Below, piece after piece: positions 1 to 10,523 of a DNA stretch of 64,000 bases. Source of the stretch: Scheffersomyces stipitis CBS 6054 (taxonomy: Eukaryota > Ascomycota > Pichiomycetes > Serinales > Debaryomycetaceae). Every line of letters begins with the position of its first letter. Positions within the stretch are counted from its first letter, which is position 1. A program made the position numbers and the translations under genes. The notes below the pieces were generated by a model, which saw nothing but the letters and a program-made list of their open reading frames with translations, made no database searches and was not told where the DNA came from. The stretch spans positions 1,426,001-1,490,000 of the forward strand of contig NC_009044.1 of NCBI RefSeq assembly GCF_000209165.1, in the 5' to 3' direction.

Positions 1-2640
1 TCATACTGTGACAATAGTGATGAATATCAATTAGGATCGAAAATCAATATCAATTCGAAGTCAATATGAATATAAACACCAAAAATGAAAATCCAATAAT
101 ATGAAAATTCAATACTTGAGAATATAAGATTCTATATCAACAACAATATCACAATCAATAACAATAGTTACTTGTCGGTAGTACGCGCTGCTAGTCAACA
201 ATGTTACGTGTTCGTAGGCACTGTAAAGCTTCCTTGATGATTGATACTATGGACAGTTGTGTCGCTTGTGTCGTTGTTGTAGATAGTGACTCGTAAACCA
301 AAACAATACAAGACTCAGTCTAGGTAACGTGATACAACCAACTGACTAGGAATACGAATTGACACTGGTGGGTTAAGACGTCACGACGTATTACCTCACT
401 ATAGTAATACAGACGGCTAGACACGGAGGTAGAGGGCCGATGGTGATAATAATTACCAGGTCTATTAGTTCCAGGCTGTTTTGGGTGGGTGGATAAAATC
501 CTGGGCAGCAGGAATTTTTCGTTTGACAATCCTTTATTGTGTTGGGGACGACCGGCGCGTGAACAAGGGCATGTGACTAGACACCAGTTTCTCCAAGTTG
601 TGGAAGTGGTACGGAAATCGCCAATGCTATTGGTGCGACTTGGACCTGGCTGTTCCTTGCGGTTTTATGGCTATCCAGCCATAATAAGCGACAACTTTTC
701 ACTATGCCTTCTAGACGAAACGACCACTCTCTGTGGGTCCGTGTATTCCTCCTTCGGAAACACCGCCCGAGGCTTGTGCGCTGTGTGCACGCCGTTGCTG
801 GCACACTTCCCAGTCCTGCAGTTGGCAAAAACAGAATAGCCATTCTCCACACTCTATATATAATTTGGTAATCTAAGAGCTGACCGGGCAATATTAGGAG
901 TGTGATGGTGGCTCAGCAGAGTAGGAGAGACCGGCAACAGTCCAGAGACGTGGTCCATGGGTAGCAGAGATGTGCAGCAGTAGACAAAACCACCAGACAC
1001 AAGCGTCTCGCTATGAAAGCCTCGGTCCTGAAACTCACGGATGTGCACCAATTACCAACAGTATGCTCCCATTCATTATGTACATTCCTGTCTTTTCCGT
1101 GTGATATCTCAAGATTATGACCTGCCACACAAATTCGTCTGGGTTGGGGAAGGGGCGGAATGATGGCCATGAGTAGGATTCTGGTTAAGTCTGACTGAGG
1201 TCACAATGAACGATATACGGTTGAAGAGATATTGTAGTGGGACGTATTCTGACCTCTTTTTGATCTTTCGGCTCTAGTAGAATTCTGCGTAAACCGTTTT
1301 TTGCCATTTTCGTGGAGCAGAGCTACTCTGGGCTGAGCCCATGTACTACTTAGTAGGCATTTTCAACAGTATTGACAGAGTCTTATAAATCAAACAGCTA
1401 CAGTAAGTAACAAGGAGAAGAAAAAACTATGGAGCTACAGTCAAATTTTACAAAATCCCCGGATGCCACCAGATTTATATGTAATCCAAAGCAAACAATT
1501 TCGAAATCAGAATGTAAACCAACAGTAAATAATACATCTGATCAGTCCAGCCAAACAGGCAAATAAAAATAATTTTAGATTACTGTGCTTAGCTCAAGAA
1601 ATTAATCAGGTAAGTAAAGCAAAAAATTCCTTTAGCTAGCAGGCTCCTTACTTAGTTCCAAAAATTCAGTTGTCTCTGAAAAATTCGGGACAGCTCGATA
1701 CTGGCTCTGGTCCATCGCCTGCTAGAGATGAGAATATCCGTAGATGATAAATCGTAGAGCTTTAGAGATGTCTTCTCTACGTTCTGGTAAGCTGAAGGAC
1801 GAGCCAGGGCCGAGACCCAGCGAGACCTGCTCCTACGTTAGCGGATTCCCACGAAACCCGAGCCATACATGTATGACAAGGATAAAACTCCCGTAAACTC
1901 ATAATGCAGAACGAATCCCAGTCCCCATTTTTATGTTCACAAAAAAACTGTATATTACTATTTAAGCGGGCGGCGGATCTGACACCTTCATTCTGATTAG
2001 TTTAGTTCTGGTACTTTTCTGGAGCTCCACAAAGCAAAATTTTCACCCATTATTCAGGCACCGTTTTGGCGCAAGCCAGGTGGCCCCCAGTGGAAGCAAA
2101 AAGCTGTAATTGTAGACGAGGCAGCTGGCCCAAGTTAAGGGCAAGCACCACTTCAAAAATGGTGCAAGGGTCGGAGATTCCTATTTCACTAAAAAGGTAT
2201 GTAGATGTAACAAGAAAAAAAAAGAAAATAAACGAAAATAAAACAATCACATATTAAAAACCCCGATGAAACTGGCACAGAAGGATGATGCTATATTGCT
2301 TCCATTTTGGTTGACTATCGCTAGTTGCTCTGCCAAATGGGAACGAAGCCATCGTGAGGCGTCTTCACAGCGATGAGCAATGGCTCCATCGGATTTCTTC
2401 TATCAAGCGAACTTCATCTTTGCTGGCTGGTACTTTTTGCTACAAATCTGATGATAATCTAAACCATCAAATGGTAATGGGATATTTTGTAAAATGTAGA
2501 TACTCCTTTTCAGCACACCTTGGGTCGCCTAGGGATACGTAAAATATTGCACCGAAGGCCCACAAATACGCAGCTCATCATTTAATGTAGCCCACATTGT
2601 CTGGATTTTAGGTTTCTAAAACTCCCTTCCTCGTGAAGCT

Positions 2641-2660
2641 CCTGTCCTGTCCTGTCCTGT
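2641..2660. repeat. CCTGT tandem repeat
   Basis: Four perfect copies of the 5-mer CCTGT in tandem, followed by CC, in the gene-free left end. A simple microsatellite with no evident function. Confidence 0.9.
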
Positions 2661-2830
2661 CCAAACTATACTGTACTACATTCGGGTTTGTTATCGAGGA
2701 TAGGAACCCAAAATTTCTTCTCGTCAGACCCACGATCGTCCTGACAATCGCCTCAAAATAGAGCCATAGCAGGTACGTTTACTCTCATTTCAGCATTCGT
2801 CGTAGTCTTTGGTATAGGCAAACTTAGCGG

Positions 2831-2851
2831 TATTTAGTATTTAGTATTTAG
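2831..2851. repeat. TATTTAG tandem repeat
   Basis: Three perfect copies of the 7-mer TATTTAG in tandem, in the gene-free left end. A simple minisatellite with no evident function. Confidence 0.9.
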
Positions 2852-4584
2852 TAAGCTGTGGGTTATTCCTACATGCGCCTAGTAATCTAAGTTTCAGAGT
2901 CAACACCGGCACAAGAACAAAGCTATTCCGTCATTAGGAACAGTGTAGGCTGCGTCAGAGAGGAGGATGAAAGTGCAAAAAGAAATATAATATTGGCTAG
3001 CAACCAGGAGTTCCCTTGTGTCCAATATGGACCAGCTTCCTACCTTCCAACCGCAACCATTTGAAGGACTTAGCCGTGTACTTTTTTTACTACAGGATCA
3101 CCAGATGCTGGTTAATCACTGAGAGCGAAGAGCCTGGAGAAAAAAAATACTACTGTTCGAGGAAAAGGCCCGATTCAGTGCTAATTGTACAGTCTCTCAA
3201 TATTTCAGGAAATAAATTTTGAAATGTATCTCTCTTATTTTGACCAAATTGAGAAGTCAATTAGAGCGTCTTCTCAGAATGTAGTGTATTGCACTGTTTG
3301 GCTAGAACTCTTTGTAGACTCTGTACTTCAAATCATGAATTCGTCTTTGGGTTTAGCTTTGCCAAATTCGCAAACTGGTTCTAGGGAGTTTGGAGTTAGA
3401 TAAAGAATCTTATATTCACTCTTATCAGCAGTATCCGCAATTGTCACATTCTTGTGAATTTATCCGTAACTAAATAGGAATTGTTGAAGCCATGTATACG
3501 ACTTAGCTTCAAGAAACAGAAGAAAACGGTTGACAGCCGCAAGCTTGGGCAGTAACTAACTACAGAGAGTGAGAACATTCTCTAATGAATCCAAAAGTAG
3601 TTCTTCAGGAAACTCTTCCCTTGAAGTTTGTTCTTCATTCCAAAATTGTTAGCAGGAGAATTTGAGTCAGAGAGATGATAAAGAGCTGGCCCCAGTAGAT
3701 TGTAAGAATGGTGCGTTCCCTACCTGTTCATTTCCATCGCCTATATAGAAGGAGCATCACCTGGATATTCTCTGAATTATTTAGTGTTGTAAAGTGGATG
3801 GAGTAATGGATAGAATTTGTTATAATCATGAATACTTCGAGAATATATCGAGAATAGCTGGGACTGTTACGATCATAAAGCAAAGAAATTATACTATTAG
3901 TCAAGCATGCTGTCCAGGGAAATGCTCGTCTGCTCTGACTAACTATGTTTCCAGTACCGTAGTTGGGAATAAGAGATAGAATACCACTCAATCACTCTCG
4001 TGAATAAAGAAAGAATTGCGTACTATTACAAGATGTTGCATATTAACCTTATAGATCCGGACTTGTACAGTTATATCGCTTCACCTTACATCACAACTGA
4101 TCTATTTCTATCTTGCTGTGAACATCTCAAGTCTCGTCTCAAGTCGTTCTTCTTTTGTGCTTTGTGAAATACCATATCCGTCTTTGGAATTCCCAGAATC
4201 TGTGTAGAACATCGACTTTTCTTGTTACTTTCTTTTGGTTCTTGGAAGAAGGTTCACATTTACCACAATTGTAGTATTTTATTGTGAATATACCATTTGT
4301 TGACCATCTGAAGTGCTATAGATGGTTACATCATCACCTTCCTTTTTTGTAGTGTCCCTTGTCTAATCCACAACTACTCTATTCTATTAAATAAACTATT
4401 TTCATCTGGAGTGATTCGGTCCAAACGAAGAGCATCTAAATGTTAGAAAGTCTCTTTTTTAAAATAGGTCTTCAATATATGGAAGGGCCTTGATGAGCCA
4501 TTCCACGACAAACAGTAGAACATATTCCGAAAAGTACGTAAGAGACTCCATATGTTTTGCACCCAAAGGTTTTGTAACTCTTTC

Positions 4585-4682
4585 TCACGTGAATCTGTAA
4601 GAGATATCTAGTGTGAGGTAAAAGAGAGATATAAAATGAATAAAATTTTCAAGTGATAGATCACGTGTAATACATTAGGGCT
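4585..4682. promoter_or_regulatory. RPL17 promoter: Cbf1- and Tbf1-type sites
   Basis: The region upstream of RPL17 has TCACGTGA at 4585-4592, TCACGTGT at 4661-4668 and, 6 bp further, TTAGGGCT at 4675-4682. CACGTG is the Cbf1 core and TTAGGGCT is a Tbf1-type site. In Candida albicans this pair is known to control ribosomal protein genes, where S. cerevisiae uses Rap1. The sites lie about 285-380 bp upstream of the ATG. The motifs are seen directly; factor binding is inferred. Confidence 0.65.
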
Positions 4683-4965
4683 CCAGCCCCAATGACCGAT
4701 TATCGTTCCTCTGGCAGTACAACCAATGTCTTCAGTCGTGCATACAGAGTTCAGTGCGATATTCAAGAAACGACAACAATGTCGCACTGCCCAGCTGCAA
4801 TTTTCAGTGAGTGTTCCGTACCTTTGGCAAAATGTCGCACGCACCCAAACTGGCAGTCGCAGCTTCGAAAAAATTTCCCATGGAGCTTAATAAAAATTTT
4901 CATACATTTAAATTGTTATACTCTTTTAATCCTAGACTAGATAGACAACAAGCAAAACATCTACA

Positions 4966-5884
4966 ATGGTTCGTTACGCTGCTACCTCTGCCAACCCAGC
5001 CAAGTCTGCTTCTGCTCGTGGTTCCTACTTGAGAGTTTCTTTCAAGAACACCAGAGAAACCGCTCAAGCCATCAACGGCTGGAACTTGGAAAAGGCCCAA
5101 AAGTACTTAGACCAAGTCTTGGACCACCAAAGAGCCATTCCTTTCAGAAGATACAACTCCTCCATTGGTAGAACCGCTCAAGGTAAAGAATTCGGTGTCA
5201 CCAAGGCTAGATGGCCAGCCAAGTCCGTCAAGTTCATCAAGGACTTGTTGACCAACGCTGCTTCCAACGCTGAAGTATGTATATTGAACAGTCGTCCGAC
5301 TATATGAAACCTTAGATGAAAGAAAAATATGATCCCGTAGTATGGATATAAAAACGAGAAAATCTTTCTGTTCAAGTCATAGATATAAATCCATTTCACA
5401 ACATTGAAAAATTTTCAGAATGTCATCAACAGAAGGAAGAACTACAGAATCAGTAAAATAAGTGCAACCAACGATCTAAACAAACGATTCTAATCAGGTA
5501 TCTTAATTATCGTACAGTTTCTATCCCATTTTCATATTCCGATCCTTTTTCATCCATGCTACATATGTCATGATTCTTCATCTAAGATCTAATCAAAACG
5601 TGAAACGTGAACAATTACTAACATATTTTTAGGCTAAGGGTTTAGACGTCTCTAAGTTAAAGGTCTCTCACATCCAAGTCAACCACGCTCCAAAGCAAAG
5701 AAGAAGAACTTACAGAGCCCACGGTAGAATCAACGCTTACCAATCCACTCCATCCCACATTGAATTGATCGTCACTGAAGAAGATGAAGCCGTTGAAAAG
5801 GCTGCTGAAACCAAGAAGGTCAGATTGAACTCCAGACAAAAGGGTAGATTAGCCACCACCCAAAAGCGTTTGACTGCTGCTTAA
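4966..5884 (+). CDS. RPL17: Ribosomal protein L17 (uL22), one intron
   Basis: Protein uL22 of the large ribosomal subunit, which lines the peptide exit tunnel. The gene is join(4966..5274, 5633..5884): 103 codons, a 358-bp intron, then 83 codons plus TAA, giving 186 residues against about 184 in S. cerevisiae. Both exons match yeast L17 almost throughout, including the [20 protein letters not shown] block in exon 1 and the [13 protein letters not shown] block in exon 2. The intron has GTATGT at its 5' end, a perfect TACTAAC branch site at 5616-5622 and TAG at the 3' end. Leucine is nearly always TTG or TTA and CTG is avoided, as expected for a highly expressed gene in a CUG-Ser yeast. Control is probably by the Cbf1/Tbf1-type sites upstream. 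Confidence 0.98.
5275..5632 (+). other. RPL17 intron
   Basis: Spliceosomal intron of 358 bp: GTATGT at 5275-5280, branch site TACTAAC at 5616-5622, acceptor TAG at 5630-5632, so the acceptor lies 10 nt after the branch motif. It joins the GAA and GCT codons in phase 0 and restores the full L17 protein. I looked for an embedded box C/D snoRNA and found no convincing C/D pair. Confidence 0.97.
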
Positions 5885-6604
5885 ATATATTTATGAATAT
5901 TTCTCCTAATATAATCTTAAATATCAAATAAATATAACGTTTCGGATATTGATTATGGAGGTTCATAATTATAGGTGACTCGCCGAGTCGATGGGTTTAT
6001 CTTGTGTACAATTAATATAGTATTCTAAGTTCAAGAGATGTAGTGTAAGATCTAGTAGTCTGGTGCATTCTATAATTAATTACACAAGCAAATGCCACAG
6101 AATTGGAAATTTTCAAAAGCAGTGAAATTCGGAGCTGCTCATATTGCCTTTACTGGTTTTTGCTGAATTAGTGTAGGATGTATTCTAGCATTGCAATCTA
6201 CTATATGACCAGAATCTAGTATACTTCTACTTATATGCTGTAGCGACATGCAGGAGAATTTTTCAGTCAAAAACCTGAGACATACTCCAGTACCAGATAT
6301 CAATAAAAGAAGACACACGGACACATTCTCTACAGAAAATATATAGTAGTTCATCCTTCCACTTATAGCCAACTTGCCTCTTGCATTTTCTTTGAGATCA
6401 ACCTTAGCAATCTCTACAATATTCCCTTTTTCTATTATACACCCTTGCCGCAGTAGAAATCACCACCTGCACACGCCCAGCCAATGGAAGAAGCGAAAAT
6501 TACTTCTTTCTCATTGAGGCCATACAAAATATGAGAAAAACCAACTACATACAACTATTGGCATTTGTATTCTTCACACTACACCAACACTAGTATCATA
6601 CACA
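5885..6604. other. RPL17-QCR8 intergenic region
   Basis: A 720-bp spacer holding the RPL17 3' end and the QCR8 promoter. The first 60 bp are AT-rich and suit 3'-end formation. No supported gene. A CCAAT motif at 6481-6485 is listed separately. Confidence 0.7.
6481..6485 (+). promoter_or_regulatory. CCAAT box upstream of QCR8
   Basis: CCAAT lies about 120 bp before the QCR8 ATG. In yeasts the Hap2/3/4/5 complex binds CCAAT and activates respiratory genes, so the position suits a respiratory-chain gene. A five-base motif is common by chance, so this is only suggestive. Confidence 0.4.
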
Positions 6605-6889
6605 ATGGGTGGCGCTGGACCAAAGACTTATATGGGATGGTGGGGTAACATCGGTTCCCCAAAACAGAAGTTCATCACCATCTACACCGTTTCGCCATGG
6701 GCTACCAAGCCTTTCAAGGGTGCTGCCTACAACGCTGTGTTCAACACTTTCAGAAGAACCAAGAACCAGGCTTTGTACGTGATTCTTCCTTTCGCCATTG
6801 TGTGGAACATCTGGACCAACGCCAGAGATTACAACGAGTATTTGTACACCAAGGCTGGAAGAGAAGAGTTGGAAAGAGTCAACGTCTAG
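6605..6889 (+). CDS. QCR8: Cytochrome bc1 complex subunit 8
   Basis: Small subunit of ubiquinol-cytochrome c reductase (respiratory complex III) in the mitochondrial inner membrane. It is 94 residues, the same as S. cerevisiae Qcr8, with the family signatures TYMGWWG near the N-terminus, VFNTFRR mid-protein, one membrane helix around residues 57-71 and an identical C-terminal end (AGREELERVNV). The ATG at 6605 is the only in-frame start giving this N-terminus and follows an A-rich CACA leader. It needs no cleaved presequence, as in the known family. Identification is firm. Confidence 0.97.
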   Translation: MGGAGPKTYMGWWGNIGSPKQKFITIYTVSPWATKPFKGAAYNAVFNTFRRTKNQALYVILPFAIVWNIWTNARDYNEYLYTKAGREELERVNV

Positions 6890-7351
6890 ATGGCTGATTC
6901 TTTTTATATACGTATCACATAGCATGTCATCAGACACGACGCTGCTAGTAGTACAAATGATGTTACTGCCAGTGGTTGTGTCTGCGCTTCTCCTTTGATA
7001 TATTTATTTCATTACGGAGCTTTGCACCGATCTACATAGTTAATTAAGACATTCCTGAATTATGAATTGTGTGTAGAGAGAATAGTAGATAAGATTGTTG
7101 GTATACTCCTTAACTATATGATATCAACTCAATGCTTTCCAGGGAAGAAGATATACTTGTCTGTGTGAACTATGATATCTGTAAATGTATACAATACCCT
7201 ACATATATGGTTGTATCTATATCCATTAAGGCAACTTCTGAACTTCTATATCTTATATACATAATCTACAAGTCTACTATCAAAACTGTGAAGTCTCTAA
7301 TAATATTTATTAATGTAGATATACCAACATTCCAATACAGAGATGTATAGC
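6890..7351. other. QCR8-ERG20 convergent spacer
   Basis: A 460-bp AT-rich region between two converging genes, holding both 3' untranslated regions. No supported gene or RNA. Confidence 0.7.
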
Positions 7352-8404
7352 CTACTTCGAACGCTTGTACACCTTGGCCAAGAAGGCAGACAAAACTTCC
7401 TTCTTCAAGCCTCTGGATTCGTCAACCTTTTCAATTTGTGATCTCAACTTGGCAACAACAGCTTCTTCGTAGTCGTGGTAGACCTGTTCAATGCCTAATT
7501 CCTTGAACAAGTCCTTACATTTTTGTTCAGAAACGTCGTCCTTCTTTCCGTAGTTGTTATCCAAGAGCTCACGCTGTTCCTTGTTTACACGGGAAAGAGC
7601 TTGGTTGATGACCCACGAACATTTGTTGTCCTTGATATCAGTTCCGATCTTGCCGATCTGTTCTGGGGTACCAAAGCAATCCAAGAAGTCGTCCTGGATC
7701 TGGAAGTACTCGCCCAATGGGATCAAGATGTCTTGCACTTGCTTCAAGTCTTCTGCAGAGTTGATGCCTGACATGTACATTGCCAAGGCTACAGGTAAGT
7801 AGAACGAGTAGTAGGCAGTCTTGAAGATGACAATAAATGAGTGCTTGTCCAAGGAAAACTTGTCCAAATCAACCACATATTCATCAGCAGTGACTAAATC
7901 CAATAACTGGCCCAATTCCGTCTTGAAGGTGACTTCGTGGAACAAGTCCAACAAGTCTACATAGTACGAGTCGTTTCTGAAGTGCTTCTTCAACAACACG
8001 TAGATGGCACCTTCTAACATGAAGGAATCGTTGATGGCAATGTTTCCTACTCCTTCAGCCAAGTACCAACATGGCTGGCCTCTTCTGGTCTTGGACTGGT
8101 CCATCATGTCGTCAGCTACCAAGAAGTAGGCCTGGAGCAATTCAATGGCCCAACCCAAAAGAGCTACCTTGGCATATTTTTCGTCATCCAACTCTACGGC
8201 GGTGGTCTTGTTCAAAATACAGTAGGTATCAACTACGGATAAACCTCTGTTCAACTTTCCTCCTGGGGTGTTGTAGTCTAAGTTCTTGACAAACCAATCT
8301 ACAGCCTCTTGAGGCATATTGTAGCCGACCAAGACCTCCTTCAATTCTTCAACCAATTGGTCGAACACACCTATAAATCTAGCTCTAGAAGCCTCTTTGC
8401 TCAT
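7352..8404 (-). CDS. ERG20: Farnesyl diphosphate synthase
   Basis: Condenses dimethylallyl diphosphate with two isopentenyl diphosphates, giving geranyl and then farnesyl diphosphate for sterols, dolichol, haem A and prenylation. The protein is 350 residues from the ATG at 8404 (S. cerevisiae 352). It shows both aspartate-rich metal-binding motifs, DDMMD at residues 98-102 and DDFLD at 238-242, the GKLNRGLSV block at 49-57 and a C-terminus ending VYKRSK as in S. cerevisiae. The frame stays open for 64 more codons upstream, but they contain no ATG, so this start is preferred. A sterol-response core lies about 90 bp upstream. Cytosolic, no targeting signal. Confidence 0.98.
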   Translation of the reverse strand: MSKEASRARFIGVFDQLVEELKEVLVGYNMPQEAVDWFVKNLDYNTPGGKLNRGLSVVDTYCILNKTTAVELDDEKYAKVALLGWAIELLQAYFLVADDMMDQSKTRRGQPCWYLAEGVGNIAINDSFMLEGAIYVLLKKHFRNDSYYVDLLDLFHEVTFKTELGQLLDLVTADEYVVDLDKFSLDKHSFIVIFKTAYYSFYLPVALAMYMSGINSAEDLKQVQDILIPLGEYFQIQDDFLDCFGTPEQIGKIGTDIKDNKCSWVINQALSRVNKEQRELLDNNYGKKDDVSEQKCKDLFKELGIEQVYHDYEEAVVAKLRSQIEKVDESRGLKKEVLSAFLAKVYKRSK

Positions 8405-8938
8405 GTTGACGAAGTGTTGTTTTTTTGGGACGGAAAAGCAGAAGTCAGGAAAAGAACTTTCAGAGCAGTTTTCGTATTTTGCTATTATATTGGTCGTATA
8501 GATTGGGCGATATACGCGAATTTTCACCAATTTTGGTGTGGTAGCGCGAATAATGTCCTGTCCAATATTATACCATAATGAAGTGAATATTTTCAACGAT
8601 CTGGTAGATCCTTTTCTGACGATTTCTGAAACCTTTTTCAGGAAAATCTTTCAACTAAATAGTTGGAGCAGGAAGTTGTGCAACTCGTCTTATCCTCGTT
8701 CTGTTCTATTCGTCGGAACATAATCTTACTAAATAGTCTAGTTGTGTACCTGCATGTATGTAACGATTGCAAAATTCTTATGATATCCATTCTATTTCAC
8801 AAGAACTACGAAGTCTTCATTCTAGTACATTCAGACCGAGTAACTTCTTGAAATCTCTCACAGCAGCAACTTCTGATTTCTTGGTTTCTTTACTTTTCTT
8901 CTTTATTTATACTAATATACGGTACAGTCTATAAACGA
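8405..8938. other. EBP2-ERG20 spacer, ERG20 promoter
   Basis: A 530-bp spacer between two tandem minus-strand genes, holding the ERG20 promoter and the EBP2 3' end. The TCGTATA motif at 8494-8500 is the only notable site. No supported gene. Confidence 0.7.
8494..8500 (+). promoter_or_regulatory. Sterol-response core upstream of ERG20
   Basis: TCGTATA, the core bound by Upc2/Ecm22-type activators of ergosterol genes, lies 90-96 bp before the ERG20 ATG (it reads TATACGA on the gene strand). A near copy follows at 8510-8515 (TATACG). The same core precedes ERG10 at a similar distance. A given 7-mer occurs several times in 64 kb by chance, so position is the main argument. Confidence 0.5.
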
Positions 8939-10192
8939 CTAGTTTCTTCTCGAACGCTTGCTCTTGCCGGGTCTGGACTGCTTGCCCTTCATCTTCTTGG
9001 ACGAAAAGCCACTGACATCAGCTGAGGATGCAGCATCGTTCTTCCTCATTCCTCTCTTCTTACCTCCACTGCCATACTTCGAGTCCTTGGCCATTCTCTT
9101 AGTATTTGGCTTTCTTCTCTTGTTGTCACCAAACTTGTCTTCTCTGGTGGCTTCTTCCAAGGCGATCTGGAAGTCGTCGTCGTTGGATAACTCGTTGGCG
9201 CCTCTCTTCTTCTTCAACGACTTGATCTTGTCCAATGTCTCTCTCTTCTGCTTGGCTCTTTCTTGTAAAGTAGCGTTCTGTACCTGTTTACCAAACTTCT
9301 TCAACAGTCTTTGCTTCTTAGCTTCTACGGATGCCTTCTTATCGGCAGCTTCTGCCAACAATTTGTTCTTCAATTTATCCATGTGTTCGTCACTTTTGAC
9401 CATCTCGGCAAAGTAGTCCATGGGTCTGGAAAATGGTACTTTCAACTTCAAAAGTGTAGCTCTGGCTTGTGTGACGGCATCCAAACCTTGCTTGTAAAAT
9501 GCCAACTCTCTCTCAGTGTCATCATAGATATCTTTAATCTCGCTTTCTGTCTTTTCGGCAGACACAATGGATTGGTGTTCAGTAAATGCATGCTTGGCCC
9601 ATGGCAACTCGATACGGGCCAACGAGTCCTTCAAGGCAGCCATGTTATTTATCGTGAGTTTTGTGTGAGGAACTATATCGGCATCAGAGTCGTATTCGAC
9701 ATCTGACAATGGAATATCTTCTTCTTCTTCGTCATCGTCTTCATCTTCATCTTCTTCTTTTTCCTCTTCATCGTCGTCATCGTCATCATCTTCTTCTTCT
9801 TCGTCATCATTTATGTCACTTTCGCTTTCACTGGCAGCTAATCTTTCCAAGTCCAACTCTTCCTCCTCATCTTCCTCTTCTTCCTCCTCTTCTTCTTCTT
9901 CTTCTTCATCTTCTTCCTCTTCTTGGGCTTCTCTGGCTTCAACTTCTTCGATCTCCTGCTGCATCTTCTTCAACTTTCTCTGTTCCTTCTTGGACAAAGT
10001 GGTGCTTTCATAATCGTCAGCGGCCTTCTTACCCTTCTTCTTAGGAATTGGAGATTCAATAGGAGTCAATGTAGGCTTCACTATTTTCTGGGGAGTGTTC
10101 TGTTCCTTTATTACGGGTTTCGACTTGGACTTATCGATAGCAGCAACAAGCTGCTGGCTCTTCAACTGTGCTTTCAACCCACTTCTTGCCAT
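8939..10192 (-). CDS. EBP2: rRNA-processing protein Ebp2
   Basis: Nucleolar factor for 27S pre-rRNA processing and assembly of the 60S subunit. 417 residues, close to S. cerevisiae Ebp2 (427). A basic N-terminal third is followed by a long run of aspartate and glutamate (about residues 78-165), then the conserved C-terminal half with PLSDVEYDSDAD, IKDIYDDTERELAFYKQ, FSRPMDYFAEMVKSDEHMDK, the KFGKQVQNATLQ helix and a basic tail containing KNDAASSADVSGFSSKKMKG. The acidic run is built of GAA/GAT-type triplets and is likely to vary in length between strains. The promoter carries an RRPE-PAC pair, as expected for a ribosome-biogenesis gene. Confidence 0.96.
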   Translation of the reverse strand: MARSGLKAQLKSQQLVAAIDKSKSKPVIKEQNTPQKIVKPTLTPIESPIPKKKGKKAADDYESTTLSKKEQRKLKKMQQEIEEVEAREAQEEEEDEEEEEEEEEEEEDEEEELDLERLAASESESDINDDEEEEDDDDDDDEEEKEEDEDEDDDEEEEDIPLSDVEYDSDADIVPHTKLTINNMAALKDSLARIELPWAKHAFTEHQSIVSAEKTESEIKDIYDDTERELAFYKQGLDAVTQARATLLKLKVPFSRPMDYFAEMVKSDEHMDKLKNKLLAEAADKKASVEAKKQRLLKKFGKQVQNATLQERAKQKRETLDKIKSLKKKRGANELSNDDDFQIALEEATREDKFGDNKRRKPNTKRMAKDSKYGSGGKKRGMRKNDAASSADVSGFSSKKMKGKQSRPGKSKRSRRN

Positions 10193-10523
10193 CTTGAATG
10201 CTGGATACTAGTAAGAATATATTCCAATTGACTATGAGCATACAGAAAAATTTATTAGTGCGATGGGATGAGAGATGCAGATATAATTTTCAGTCACGTG
10301 CACATGTTTTACGTGGACTCTAAACTGTTGGTGGAAGCAAGAGTTATAGAATATAGCGTGGGTGCTGGCTTATGAACTTTCAAATATCTGAATATGGCAT
10401 TATGCTCTATATCTGTACTTATATATATTTACTACTTTTTCTATCTCCTATATTCGGGTTTTTATGGTGTATCTTCTACTTCTTTTTTTGAATTACTGCG
10501 AAAAACATCTCGCATATTTACTA
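10193..10523. other. EBP2 promoter and GT15 3' region
   Basis: A 330-bp spacer between tandem minus-strand genes. It holds the EBP2 promoter motifs listed separately and a TCACGTGC at 10294-10301. No supported gene. Confidence 0.7.
10246..10272 (-). promoter_or_regulatory. RRPE and PAC motifs upstream of EBP2
   Basis: AAAAATTT at 10246-10253 (RRPE-type) and GATGAG at 10267-10272 (PAC) lie 54-80 bp before the EBP2 ATG, 13 bp apart. In S. cerevisiae and Candida this pair marks ribosome-biogenesis genes (bound by Stb3 and by Pbf1/2-type factors). The motifs are seen directly; function is inferred from family and position. Confidence 0.55.

Larger units (their letters stand above)
1..4584. other. 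Gene-free left end
   Basis: No reading frame here has a recognisable product; the longest frames are about 70-116 codons, lie over each other on both strands and resemble no family I know. The stretch from about 480 to 1200 is more GC-rich than its surroundings and could be a decayed gene. Two short tandem repeats are present (2641-2660 and 2831-2851). I found no tRNA, snRNA or rRNA signature. A stretch this long without a gene is unusual for a compact yeast genome; a centromere, a long non-coding RNA or a decayed locus are all possible, and nothing in the sequence decides between them. Confidence 0.6.

Noticed and set aside
577..891. 104-codon minus frame and overlapping 116-codon plus frame
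   Set aside because: Overlapping frames in a GC-richer patch, no recognisable motif, no clear start context.
1037..1044. ACGGATGT, as in Candida telomere repeats
   Set aside because: Only eight bases match and no repeat-length template is present, so telomerase RNA is not supported.
4692..5032. Reading frames upstream of and overlapping RPL17
   Set aside because: They lie in the promoter or overlap exon 1 in another frame, with no protein-like content.
5275..5632. snoRNA in the RPL17 intron
   Set aside because: A weak C-box-like GATGA occurs but no CTGA D box was found.
8405..8596. N-terminal extension of ERG20 that might be a mitochondrial presequence
   Set aside because: The 64 extra codons contain no ATG; the frame only begins at TTG. 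The ATG at 8404 gives the normal family length.
9661..10044. Long plus-strand frames opposite EBP2
   Set aside because: Mirror images of the acidic low-complexity run of EBP2.
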